Source of the DNA: Puniceicoccaceae bacterium K14
GTDB lineage: Bacteria > Verrucomicrobiota > Verrucomicrobiia > Opitutales > Opitutaceae
Direction of reading: 5' to 3'
DNA length: 59,875 nt
Assembly (NCBI GenBank): GCA_022538095.1
Contig: JAKYXN010000034.1
Span: forward strand, 1 to 59,875
Shown: piece after piece, positions 17,989 through 25,656 of the stretch
Numbering within the stretch: position 1 is the stretch's first letter
Layout of the letters: the number at the start of each line of letters is the position of its first letter
Position numbers and translations under genes: made by a program
Notes under the pieces: model-generated
What the model saw: only the letters and a program-made list of their open reading frames with translations
Database searches by the model: none
Told to the model about the DNA's origin: nothing

Positions 17989-18753
17989 ATGATCGCTGCT
18001 AACCGACATCAGATTATCCTAGACCTCATTGAATCACAGGGCAGCGTGCGCACAGTCGACCTTGCGGATAAGTTAAACGTCACCGACGAAACCATCCGCC
18101 GCGACCTCGAAAAACTTGAGCAAGACAGTCTCCTGCAACGCACTCACGGCGGCGCCGTTACGAAACAGCACCTAAACAAGGATCGATCCTTCGAAGAACG
18201 GAGCATTCAAAACATCGACGCCAAACGCGTCATTGCCGAAGCCGCTGCGGCACTCATCAAACCTGGCGACCGCATTTTTCTCGACGCCAGCTCCACCGCA
18301 CTCCAGCTCACTACTTTTATTAGAACGATGAGTGATATCGTCGTGCTTACGAATTCCGCATTGGTAGCCACTGAGCTCGCCAAAAACGACGCCATCGAAC
18401 TCATCATCGCCGGTGGGCTCCTAGACAGGCAATCCCAATCCTACATCGGTCCCGCCGCAATCGGAACGCTGCGCCGCTATAGAATAGACAAAGCCTTCTT
18501 CTCTGGAAACGGGATCGACGAAATGAGCGGCATCAGCGAAGTCAATGACGCCCAAGCTCATATTAAGGAATTCGTCATCCCACGCTGCGGAAAAGCAATC
18601 CTCCTTGCAGACCCCACCAAACTTGGCGTTTCTTCCACTTACTACTTCGCTCAATGCGAGCAAATAAATACCTTGGTTACCTGCAAAGACGTTAACCACC
18701 CCATTCTCGACAATTTACAAAACAAAGGCGTTCGCCTTATTTCCGCCGGATAG
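17989..18753 (+). CDS. DeoR-family regulator of the microcompartment operon
   Basis: This 254-residue DeoR/GlpR-type repressor has an N-terminal winged helix (about 5-58, VRTVDLADKLNVTDETIRRDLEKLE, then LQRTHGGAV). It also has the C-terminal sugar-phosphate sensor domain of the family (GDRIFLDASSTALQL, NSALVATEL, IIAGGLLD, SYIGPAA). Members of this family usually respond to phosphorylated sugars, here plausibly rhamnulose- or fuculose-1-phosphate. It is divergent from the BMC operon, the standard arrangement in PVM loci, and is followed by mqo in the same direction 46 bp downstream. Confidence 0.93.
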   Translation: MIAANRHQIILDLIESQGSVRTVDLADKLNVTDETIRRDLEKLEQDSLLQRTHGGAVTKQHLNKDRSFEERSIQNIDAKRVIAEAAAALIKPGDRIFLDASSTALQLTTFIRTMSDIVVLTNSALVATELAKNDAIELIIAGGLLDRQSQSYIGPAAIGTLRRYRIDKAFFSGNGIDEMSGISEVNDAQAHIKEFVIPRCGKAILLADPTKLGVSSTYYFAQCEQINTLVTCKDVNHPILDNLQNKGVRLISAG

Positions 18754-18799
18754 ACCTTATCCAATTATTCGTTAAGCATAATCCCCTGTTTTCAACACA

Positions 18800-20302
18800 G
18801 TGAAAAGTCCAAACCAAATTCAAGACCCAGACGTTATTCTAATCGGCAGTGGCATCATGTCATCCACGCTCGGCGCCATGCTCAAAAAATTGGATCCAAA
18901 CCTGCGTATCCAACTTTACGAGATGACAGAGGAGTTTGCTCAAGAAGCCTCCAACGGTTGGCACAACGCAGGAACCGGACACGCCGGCATCTGCGAACTT
19001 AGTTATACCCCAGACTATGGACCAGACGGGGAAGTAGATGTCGCCAAAGCAATTGAGATATTCCACCAATTCGAGCACTCCAAACAGTTCTGGGGATACG
19101 CCGCTCGCTCGGGCATGATCGAGAATACTGACGAGTTTATCAACCCCGTCCCTCATATCAGCTTCGTCTACGGGCAAGAACAAGTCGACTTCCTTCGCTC
19201 ACGCCACAAAGGCATGCAAGCTCACCATTTCTTTGAAGAAATGGAATTCACCGAAGACCGCGAAGTCATTAAAAAATGGGCACCGCTCCTCCTTACAGGG
19301 CGAGACGACACTCCAGTCGCCGTCACTAAAATGGACCGTGGAAGCGATGTAAACTTCGGAGCCCTCGCCGGCAAACTCATCAAGTGGCTCGGCGAGCAAG
19401 AAGGCTGTGGGTACGCAACCAGCCACAGAATCACAGACCTGACAAAACAATCCGACGGCCGCTGGAAAGTAGCCGTCAAAGACCTCAAGACCAACGAAAA
19501 ATTTAGCACCACCGCCAAGTTTGTATTCATAGGAGCCGGTGGCGGATCCCTTCCACTTCTACAGAAAGCAGGGATCGACGAAGCTAAAGGCTTCGGCGGA
19601 TTCCCAATCGGTGGACAATGGCTCATATGCGACAAGCCAGAAATCGTTGAGCAACACGTAGCCAAAGTTTACGGCATGTCACCCGGAGCTGCCCCAACGA
19701 TGGCCGTTCCTCACTTAGACACTCGCATCATCGATGGAAAGAAATCACTCCTCTTCGGCCCCTACGCAGCGTGGACAACAAAGTTCCTTCACATCGAAGG
19801 CAAGATGACAGACCTCCCAGGTTCCATTAAATTAGATAACATTGGATCCCTCATAAAGGTCGGGCTGCACAACATTCCACTCGTACGCTACCTTGTTCAA
19901 CAAGGTACCCAAAGCATGACAACACGCATGGGAGAACTTCTCAATTTCTTCCCTGACGCCAAAGAATCCGACTGGAGGCTCATCGACGCCGGTATCCGCG
20001 TACAAGCGATCAAAAAGGAAGACGGCGACGCCGGGATCGTCCACTTCGGTACAGAGGTATTGACCTCAGCCGACAAATCAATGTCAGCCCTCCTCGGAGC
20101 CTCTCCTGGGGCTTCCGTATCAACAAATATTATACTCGAAGTCATCAAGAAAAGTTTCTCAGACGTTCTCGCCACTGAGCAAGGCCATGCCAACATGAAA
20201 GAGATGATCCCGTCCTACGACGAAGATCTCACTAAATCGGACCTAGCCGACCGCCAACGCGACCTTAGCGAACAAGCCTTCAAGTCACTAAATTTAATAT
20301 AA
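18800..20302 (+). CDS. mqo: Malate:quinone oxidoreductase
   Basis: This 500-residue FAD-dependent, membrane-associated enzyme oxidises malate to oxaloacetate with electrons to quinone. The FAD-binding N-terminus DVILIGSGIMSSTLGAMLKKL is followed by the Mqo signature NGWHNAGTGHAGICELSYTP. Later segments (FIGAGGGSLPLLQKAGI, GGFPIGGQWLI, LFGPYAAWTTKFL, LLGASPGASVS) are all typical of Mqo. Translation starts at GTG; no in-frame ATG fits the family start and no strong ribosome binding site is visible. Placed behind the DeoR regulator and opposite mdh, it may serve NADH disposal for the compartment. A strong hairpin follows 49 bp downstream. Confidence 0.95.
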   Translation: MKSPNQIQDPDVILIGSGIMSSTLGAMLKKLDPNLRIQLYEMTEEFAQEASNGWHNAGTGHAGICELSYTPDYGPDGEVDVAKAIEIFHQFEHSKQFWGYAARSGMIENTDEFINPVPHISFVYGQEQVDFLRSRHKGMQAHHFFEEMEFTEDREVIKKWAPLLLTGRDDTPVAVTKMDRGSDVNFGALAGKLIKWLGEQEGCGYATSHRITDLTKQSDGRWKVAVKDLKTNEKFSTTAKFVFIGAGGGSLPLLQKAGIDEAKGFGGFPIGGQWLICDKPEIVEQHVAKVYGMSPGAAPTMAVPHLDTRIIDGKKSLLFGPYAAWTTKFLHIEGKMTDLPGSIKLDNIGSLIKVGLHNIPLVRYLVQQGTQSMTTRMGELLNFFPDAKESDWRLIDAGIRVQAIKKEDGDAGIVHFGTEVLTSADKSMSALLGASPGASVSTNIILEVIKKSFSDVLATEQGHANMKEMIPSYDEDLTKSDLADRQRDLSEQAFKSLNLI

Positions 20303-20350
20303 CCAATAACAAGCTTAAGGACTTCATCGTACATTTGCCTTAGTCAACTA

Positions 20351-20378
20351 GGGCTTGGACACAATTGAATCCAAGCCC
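20351..20378 (+). terminator. Hairpin terminator candidate after mqo
   Basis: A perfect 9-bp stem, GGGCTTGGA with TCCAAGCCC, and a 10-nt loop lie between the convergent mqo and beta-helix genes. There is no T-run on either side, so it may act bidirectionally as a transcript end or as a Rho-assisted site. Confidence 0.6.
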
Positions 20379-20405
20379 AGCATAGCGAATACAAAATAAG
20401 CTGAA

Positions 20406-22052
20406 TCAAGAAACTTGAATCCAGCGAGAACCTCTTTTAACAAGCAAAATTGTTTGGTTAGAAGACATAGCAATATTTATATGTCCAATTGTATAAATAT
20501 CAGAATTGTCCTCAATTGTAACATTGCCCTGCATACTCGTCACATAAAGCTCTTGTCCGTCAAAACCATTTAAGAAATTTTGCACCAAAAGTGAAGACCC
20601 CTCGCTAAAAAACACTTTCTTCAGGTTTTCGACATCAGGTGAACTTCCACTTAACTGCACAAAGCCTTCCTTTATAGGACGTTCGTAGAGACATGTATCA
20701 GCATCATTGAATGAAACTTTTTCGGTAATCCCCGAAGTTATATCTCGCACTACTGAATCTTCCTGATCATCCAACCTAACGACTGACTGCCCCTGATTAA
20801 ATGGCACTATAATCCGCTCCACAAGAGCCTTAGAGCCTTCCTCTAGTTCTACTCCCTTGGAAGACGAACTGGCCAACTTATCAATAAAAACATTTCGTAT
20901 CGTAACACTATCAACTCCCTCAGCTTGTATTCCATCAAACGGCCTAGTCCCATCACCAAGATGATTTTTAGCAGTGATATTTAGCAACTTCGAATGCTTG
21001 TAACCTCCTGAAGGCATTGAAACAACCCTTCCATCATAGCCGTCTACGCACAAACCATCTATCAATACTTCGACGCCGTCAGGTGGAGGATTATTGCCCG
21101 AAGAAATATTAACAACGCCAGTAGTAGACCCCGGATCCGTTAAAACATCCTCCACAAAAAGATCCCGGAGCGATATAGATCCCTCATTAGCTGTATCCAA
21201 AGAAATATTCACAGGATTGCGAACACAACCTTTTCCATAGAGACCAATAATACTGGCAAACGACGCTGTACCATTTAAGTAAAGCATGTGCCTACCATGC
21301 GATGCATGGCTTGAGTTGTCCCAGTACAGCTGGCTGCCAAAGTTTCTTTTTGCTGAGGAATTGATCCCGTAGCCATACTGAGCATCAACACCTAAAGTAC
21401 GGCTCATCTGAATGTTGTTAAAAACAAAAGTTTCGCAAAGATTTGCATGTATATTTGTATACCACCCATCAAGGCTAACATTTTCTACAACAAAGAAATC
21501 ACACCCTTCAGCTCGCAAAGCCCTATGCAAAGCATTTCGCGAATTTAGATCAGCGTTATCAACAAGCTTACCACCGGAAAATGAAAAATAACTACTAACA
21601 GCAGTATTAACTCCATAATTAGCATCAAATCCGTCATCAAAAATCAAGGTACCTTCATTTTGAATTGCTAACCGATCAGAGGTAACTGTTAAAGTTGTAT
21701 TCACAATATAGTCACCAGCGGGTATAAACAAGCTCGAGATTGATTGGTTAGAACAACAGTCCAAAGCTGCTTGAATCGCGCTTGTACATTCTGAGCCATC
21801 GCCAGATGCCCCAAAAAAAGCTACACTCAATTTCCCTGAGTATTCTCTTTTCAGACTTCCCGAGGTTCCATCATTCAGCTTTATAACAGTCCCACTGTCT
21901 TCAACATCGGTATTGCCCGCAACCCATTGAAAGGACCCCTCTCCTCCATCCATTCGATTTGTATGCCCATTAACAAGGACGATATCCCCATTTGATAAAG
22001 TGCTGCCATCTATCATTTCTGCGGCACTAAAATTTTCTACTTCTATTATCAT
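20406..22052 (-). CDS. Beta-helix protein resembling phage tailspike/pectate-lyase 3 family
   Basis: This 548-residue protein has an N-terminal module ending at about residue 70 (GDIVLVNGHTNRMDGGEGSF, VIKLNDGTSGSLKREY). A right-handed parallel beta-helix then starts with VAFFGASGDGSECTSAIQAALD, the Pectate_lyase_3 opening, with FIPAGDYIVN and repeated short strands after it. This order is that of phage tailspikes and of colanidase/GDSL-like depolymerases. There is no signal peptide. The coding sequence is clearly more AT-rich than the BMC genes beside it, which suggests transfer. The substrate is unknown, and the gene stands alone between mqo and a decayed region. Confidence 0.75.
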   Translation of the reverse strand: MIIEVENFSAAEMIDGSTLSNGDIVLVNGHTNRMDGGEGSFQWVAGNTDVEDSGTVIKLNDGTSGSLKREYSGKLSVAFFGASGDGSECTSAIQAALDCCSNQSISSLFIPAGDYIVNTTLTVTSDRLAIQNEGTLIFDDGFDANYGVNTAVSSYFSFSGGKLVDNADLNSRNALHRALRAEGCDFFVVENVSLDGWYTNIHANLCETFVFNNIQMSRTLGVDAQYGYGINSSAKRNFGSQLYWDNSSHASHGRHMLYLNGTASFASIIGLYGKGCVRNPVNISLDTANEGSISLRDLFVEDVLTDPGSTTGVVNISSGNNPPPDGVEVLIDGLCVDGYDGRVVSMPSGGYKHSKLLNITAKNHLGDGTRPFDGIQAEGVDSVTIRNVFIDKLASSSSKGVELEEGSKALVERIIVPFNQGQSVVRLDDQEDSVVRDITSGITEKVSFNDADTCLYERPIKEGFVQLSGSSPDVENLKKVFFSEGSSLLVQNFLNGFDGQELYVTSMQGNVTIEDNSDIYTIGHINIAMSSNQTILLVKRGSRWIQVS

Positions 22053-22534
22053 AATTATACTAAGAGTTGAATGTTAACGATTAAACGCCCAATCTAAGAA
22101 AAGAATCAAAACTCATTGTTCCCTTAGGTGACTCTAATTACTAACACCTTCAACTAACCGCACTTAGCAAAATCACATTCAATTCCATCAATTTGAATTA
22201 GAAACAAAATCTGTCGTCACGCGATGGAGCAATGAATATGGAAATAACACCTGCATTGCCAACATAACCGCAGTGTAAAGCAGAGAAGACCCCATCCTGA
22301 CAAATCCTAACATTGATTGGCAGGTTTTAAATTTGTATTGGAGCTCACCTAGCCCAGGACGACTTTAATCAAATTATTGATTAGGCTTAGGAGCTCTTTT
22401 CCGAATCAGCCGGAGAATTGATTTCCCAACATTTCCACTACAAATTTTTCGAGTTCGATCAAGCCCCCTGAAAAATTCCCTTAACAAAGCAAAAAGTAAT
22501 TTCGGAAATTCAACTACCGCATGAGAACTTTTAA
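22053..22534. other. Non-coding gap with an imperfect inverted repeat
   Basis: In these 482 bases no convincing open frame was seen. An imperfect inverted repeat spans about 22340-22395: ggagctcacctagcc on the left and ggcttaggagctc on the right, with a smaller AATCAA/TTGATT stem between. It could be a terminator for the decayed GH5 gene, or simply a remnant. Confidence 0.4.
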
Positions 22535-23011
22535 CTACTCCCAATCAATTTCTTGAGTCTCGAAATCGATCATTCCGAAACTGCCCTTGTAGTCCCAAAC
22601 AACCCAAGCGATATCGTGCTTCTTAAATAAAGTCCCTAATTCTCGGTAGTAACGCATTCGAAGTTCATCACCCACAGTTGAGAGGCAACCCCATTCACCG
22701 CAACAGACTGTAAGACCGAGGGACTCTGCTACTCGCAGCGCTTCGACAAAATCTTCTTCAATCACTTCGATGGACCACTCTTTGTCGGAATTATAGTCCT
22801 TCATTGTCTCCATAAAGCGCCTCATCAAAGTTCTCTTCGATTCGAGCTCCTTCCTCATTCCACAGTTCGATCTCATCAATCGGTATCCGCAGGTGATCAA
22901 ACCCTTGCGCTTCTAAAAATGTTGCAGCCAACTCGGAAAAAACAACCTCCCTAGCAGGGTGACTGGAAATTGTTGGCTCAACCAGTGGCTACTGTTAACA
23001 CCTCGGTTTAT
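22535..23011 (-). pseudogene. Decayed GH5 family glycoside hydrolase
   Basis: Three pieces of a GH5 (cellulase-type) protein lie in order on the minus strand but in different frames. The first, INRGVNSSHWLSQ (about 23011-22973), is the family N-terminus. After a frameshift comes FSELAATFLEAQGFDHLRIPIDE with LWNEEGARIEENFDEAL, the conserved barrel opening. After a second shift and a large internal loss comes a 121-codon frame (22535-22900) whose useful part runs from EVIEEDFVEALRVAES through CCGEWGC (nucleophile Glu) to RYYRELGTLF and WVVWDYKGSFG. The middle of the enzyme, including the acid/base NEP region, is missing, so the gene is dead. It is divergent from the intact glycosidase that starts 47 bp away. 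Confidence 0.85.
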
Positions 23012-23058
23012 GGAAAAACCAACTTGATTTAAGTGCAATTTAATGCAATTTACTAGTG

Positions 23059-24087
23059 ATGTTTTTTCGAAGCCTATCCATTACCACCATATTTCTATCG
23101 GTCCTCACAATCCCAGCCATCACAGAAATAGAATTGGAAGATTGCATCCTAAAAATCGACAGTAAGGCCTTCAATATCAAAGGCATTTGTTGGAATCCTG
23201 TAATAAAGGGATTCGACCAACGCGAAGGATTGGCATTTCGGACAGGAAGCCCCGCCTACGATCTAGAATTTATAGAAAGAGATCTAAAACTAATTGCCAA
23301 TGCAGGTTTCAACACTCTTCGACCCTACTCACCCATCACAGACCAGGCTGTGCTAGAATTAATCGAAAAATATGAACTAATGGTTATCGTTCCAGTTCTG
23401 AATTTTCACGAAGTCACCGACTTCAGAATACGTTTGTTAGTAAAACGCCTCGCCAATCACCCAACAACGCTGCTTTGGGAAATAGGCAACGAATGGAACT
23501 ACAATAACTTCTACAACCCAAAAGGAGAATTCGATAAAAGCCTAGAACGTATCCAAGAGACCATATCGTTAATTCGCTCCACTGAAAATCGGCTCCCGAT
23601 CTCAACCAACTACGGCGAACTACCGTCAAAAGAGACAGTAGAAGCACTCGATGTAGATATCTGGGGACTCAACATTTATCGCTCTGATAATTTCCGCGAT
23701 CTTTTCAAAGATTGGAAAGCGCTTAGCGGCAAACCCATTTACCTGGGTGAATACGGAGCCGACGCTATCGACAATGCAAACGGTGACGGACGCTATTCTC
23801 CTGAGGCACAAGCCCACGCCGTCAAAGTACTGACTCAGCAAATTATGGCTCAATACTCCTCAAACGGAAAAGGCCAGTTGCTCGGTGCGGCCCTATTCGA
23901 ATTCGCGGACGAATGGTGGAAAGATAAAAATGGCGATCCCGACGTACATGACATTGGCGGCATCGCTCCCGGGGGTGGACCGTACCCAGATCTTGAATTC
24001 AACGAAGAATGGTGGGGCATAGTTGACATCGATCGAAACCCACGACTCGCCTACCAGGCAATAAAGGACCTATACTCTGAAAATTAA
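23059..24087 (+). CDS. Secreted TIM-barrel glycoside hydrolase (GH2/GH5-like)
   Basis: This protein of about 342 residues has a short signal peptide (IFLSVLTIPAITE). The barrel includes FNIKGICWNP, FIERDLKLIANAGFNTLRPY, LLWEIGNEWNYNNF with the probable acid/base Glu145, and PIYLGEYGADAI with the probable nucleophile Glu231. The spacing fits clan GH-A, closest to GH2 catalytic domains or GH5-like beta-glucanases; there are no extra GH2 beta-sandwich domains. A GTG precedes the ATG by one codon, and the ATG is used. The exact substrate cannot be told from sequence. A decayed GH5 gene lies divergently upstream and GH52 lies downstream, pointing to plant or algal cell-wall glycans. Confidence 0.8.
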   Translation: MFFRSLSITTIFLSVLTIPAITEIELEDCILKIDSKAFNIKGICWNPVIKGFDQREGLAFRTGSPAYDLEFIERDLKLIANAGFNTLRPYSPITDQAVLELIEKYELMVIVPVLNFHEVTDFRIRLLVKRLANHPTTLLWEIGNEWNYNNFYNPKGEFDKSLERIQETISLIRSTENRLPISTNYGELPSKETVEALDVDIWGLNIYRSDNFRDLFKDWKALSGKPIYLGEYGADAIDNANGDGRYSPEAQAHAVKVLTQQIMAQYSSNGKGQLLGAALFEFADEWWKDKNGDPDVHDIGGIAPGGGPYPDLEFNEEWWGIVDIDRNPRLAYQAIKDLYSEN

Positions 24088-24097
24088 TTTTCACCCC

Positions 24098-24784
24098 TTA
24101 ACTAGGTACCGTCAACGGCCTACCATTGCACTGGGGATCCAGTCCCACGATATACGGCCCTGCTCGTTCCGCCCATTCTTCCGCTGTGGGATAGGCCGAA
24201 GCGCCGCTACCAAAGCACCCTTGCAGCATCTCTGTATTTATTATTCCAGGATTAAGAGCTGCAACTGATACTCCCCGAGGTAACTCCTGAGACATCGCTT
24301 GGCTTAAGCCTTCGATCGCCCACTTCGTCGCGCAATAGGGAGCTACGTCAGGCGACGTCGAGCGACCCCAACCCGAGCTTAGATTGAGCATTATTCCGTT
24401 ACCCCGTTTAATCATCACCGGAGCAAAATGACGTATGCAATTCGCAACTCCCTTGATATTTACATCTACTACACGAGAAAACTCTTCGACGCGCACTTCC
24501 CACAACGGAGCATTCGCATTTATCAGAGCCGCATTGTTAAGCAAAACGTCAGGGCATCCTAATGCATCCACGACGCCCTTAGAAAACGTGGCCACTGATT
24601 CATCATCCGCCACATCAACAACTCTAAAAAAGGAGCGTTCCTCAGGAAAGCTTTTCTGCAGGTCTTCGACCGCCTGCTCCGTTCGACCAAAACCAGAGAC
24701 AACCCACTTTTTCTCTAAGAACCAAGTCGCCAACGCTCTACCCAACCCTTTGGTACAACCAGTTATGCAAATGTGCTTTTTCAT
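24098..24784 (-). CDS. SDR family oxidoreductase
   Basis: This protein of about 228 residues is a classical short-chain dehydrogenase. It has the cofactor motif TGCTKGLGRA at its N-terminus, DVLLNNAAL, LNLSSGWG and the catalytic YCATK. The longest frame extends 16 codons upstream; the ATG at 24784 gives the usual N-terminus directly before KHICITG and has an AGGG a few bases before it. It is convergent with the glycosidase gene (10 bp apart). The substrate is unknown; a sugar or sugar-derived alcohol would suit the neighbourhood. Confidence 0.85.
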   Translation of the reverse strand: MKKHICITGCTKGLGRALATWFLEKKWVVSGFGRTEQAVEDLQKSFPEERSFFRVVDVADDESVATFSKGVVDALGCPDVLLNNAALINANAPLWEVRVEEFSRVVDVNIKGVANCIRHFAPVMIKRGNGIMLNLSSGWGRSTSPDVAPYCATKWAIEGLSQAMSQELPRGVSVAALNPGIINTEMLQGCFGSGASAYPTAEEWAERAGPYIVGLDPQCNGRPLTVPS

Positions 24785-24924
24785 GACCCTATCGATACTA
24801 ACAAAGCCACTGATACGCACGCAAAAATTCAAACGCTAATCAGCTATATACACACAAACACCTACGGCGTGCCGAATCCATCACTCGGGCACACGCACTG
24901 TTTCTCCAAAACCCAAGTCTTACC

Positions 24925-25382
24925 ATGAAATACAAAATCGTCGCCGCTTTTAACTACATCGTATTCGTAATATTTATACAAACATCCAATATTCCTTACG
25001 AGATTACCGGAAGGATCGAACGATACGATCCCGGGCTAGATCAATTTTTAGGACCTAAAGCAGAAATAGAAAAGCTCGCAGACGGTTTCGATTGGTCCGA
25101 AGGTCCAGTCTGGGATTCAAAGAACAACCGTCTCCTCTTTACCGATGTTCCTCAAAATACAGCCTACTCTTGGGACGAAACCATTGGCATTGCGATCTTT
25201 TTGAAACCAAGCGGACACCCCGAAGTGAAGGGCGAGGCTCGCCGGGAGCGAATGGCCTAGCCTTTTCACCCGATGGGGACCTCGTACTTTGCAGGCATGG
25301 CGACCATTCCATCGCACTGTACAACGATACCACCGAGACGCTCACTCAACTCGCCAACAGTTTCGGAGACCTCCCTCCTTAA
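24925..25382 (+). pseudogene. Broken SMP-30/gluconolactonase gene
   Basis: The first frame (24925-25260) gives a hydrophobic start and then the SMP-30 opening IEKLADGFDWSEGPVWDSKNNRLLFTD with VPQNTAYSWDE. The family continuation GSPGANGLAFSPDGDLVLC then RHGDHSIALY is in another frame from about 25238, so a one- or two-base frameshift lies near 25230-25240. That frame stops at 25382 after only about 150 of the usual 300 residues. Both the frameshift and the missing C-terminal half make this a pseudogene. It lies between an SDR gene and GH52 and may have been part of a pentose or aldonolactone pathway. Confidence 0.85.
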
Positions 25383-25441
25383 AATTTCAAACATGCTAAA
25401 CTCGGTATAAAACGCGTATCCAATTAGCAAATTGCTCACCC

Positions 25442-25474
25442 ATTCTGTGAATTCCGAGCAATCCGTGGTTAAGA
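25442..25474. repeat. Short CCACGGATT-type intergenic repeat
   Basis: Read on the minus strand, the bases start TTAACCACGGATTGCTCGG and run on to ATTCACAGAAT. From memory, a run of this form (TTAACCACGGATT followed by further GGATT-like units) recurs between genes in a number of environmental bacteria. Only one copy was noticed in this window, so its status as a dispersed repeat rests on recall, not on the sequence itself. Confidence 0.35.
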
Positions 25475-25624
25475 AATTAATCACTACCTCAGATAAAAGA
25501 GAATACTCAGAATTGGCGTTAACGCACCAGGGAAAGAAAAACTCTCGTTAAATCCTTAAGATTGGGATTGAGCCACTATTGACATAAGCTATCCCTTCTT
25601 TTCTTCCAGTTCAGATTTAGGACC

Positions 25625-25639
25625 GTTATCAAAGATAAC
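25625..25639. promoter_or_regulatory. Palindrome upstream of the GH52 gene
   Basis: GTTATC-AAA-GATAAC is a perfect 6-bp inverted repeat ending 17 bp before the GH52 start codon. It could be an operator for a xylose-responsive regulator or a small leader hairpin. No matching regulator gene is adjacent. Confidence 0.35.
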
Positions 25640-25656
25640 TTTCACCCAGATACAAT

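Noticed and set aside
22340-22395. Inverted repeat as a possible insertion-sequence end
   Set aside because: The arms are imperfect, there is no transposase gene nearby and no target duplication; a terminator or relic is more likely.
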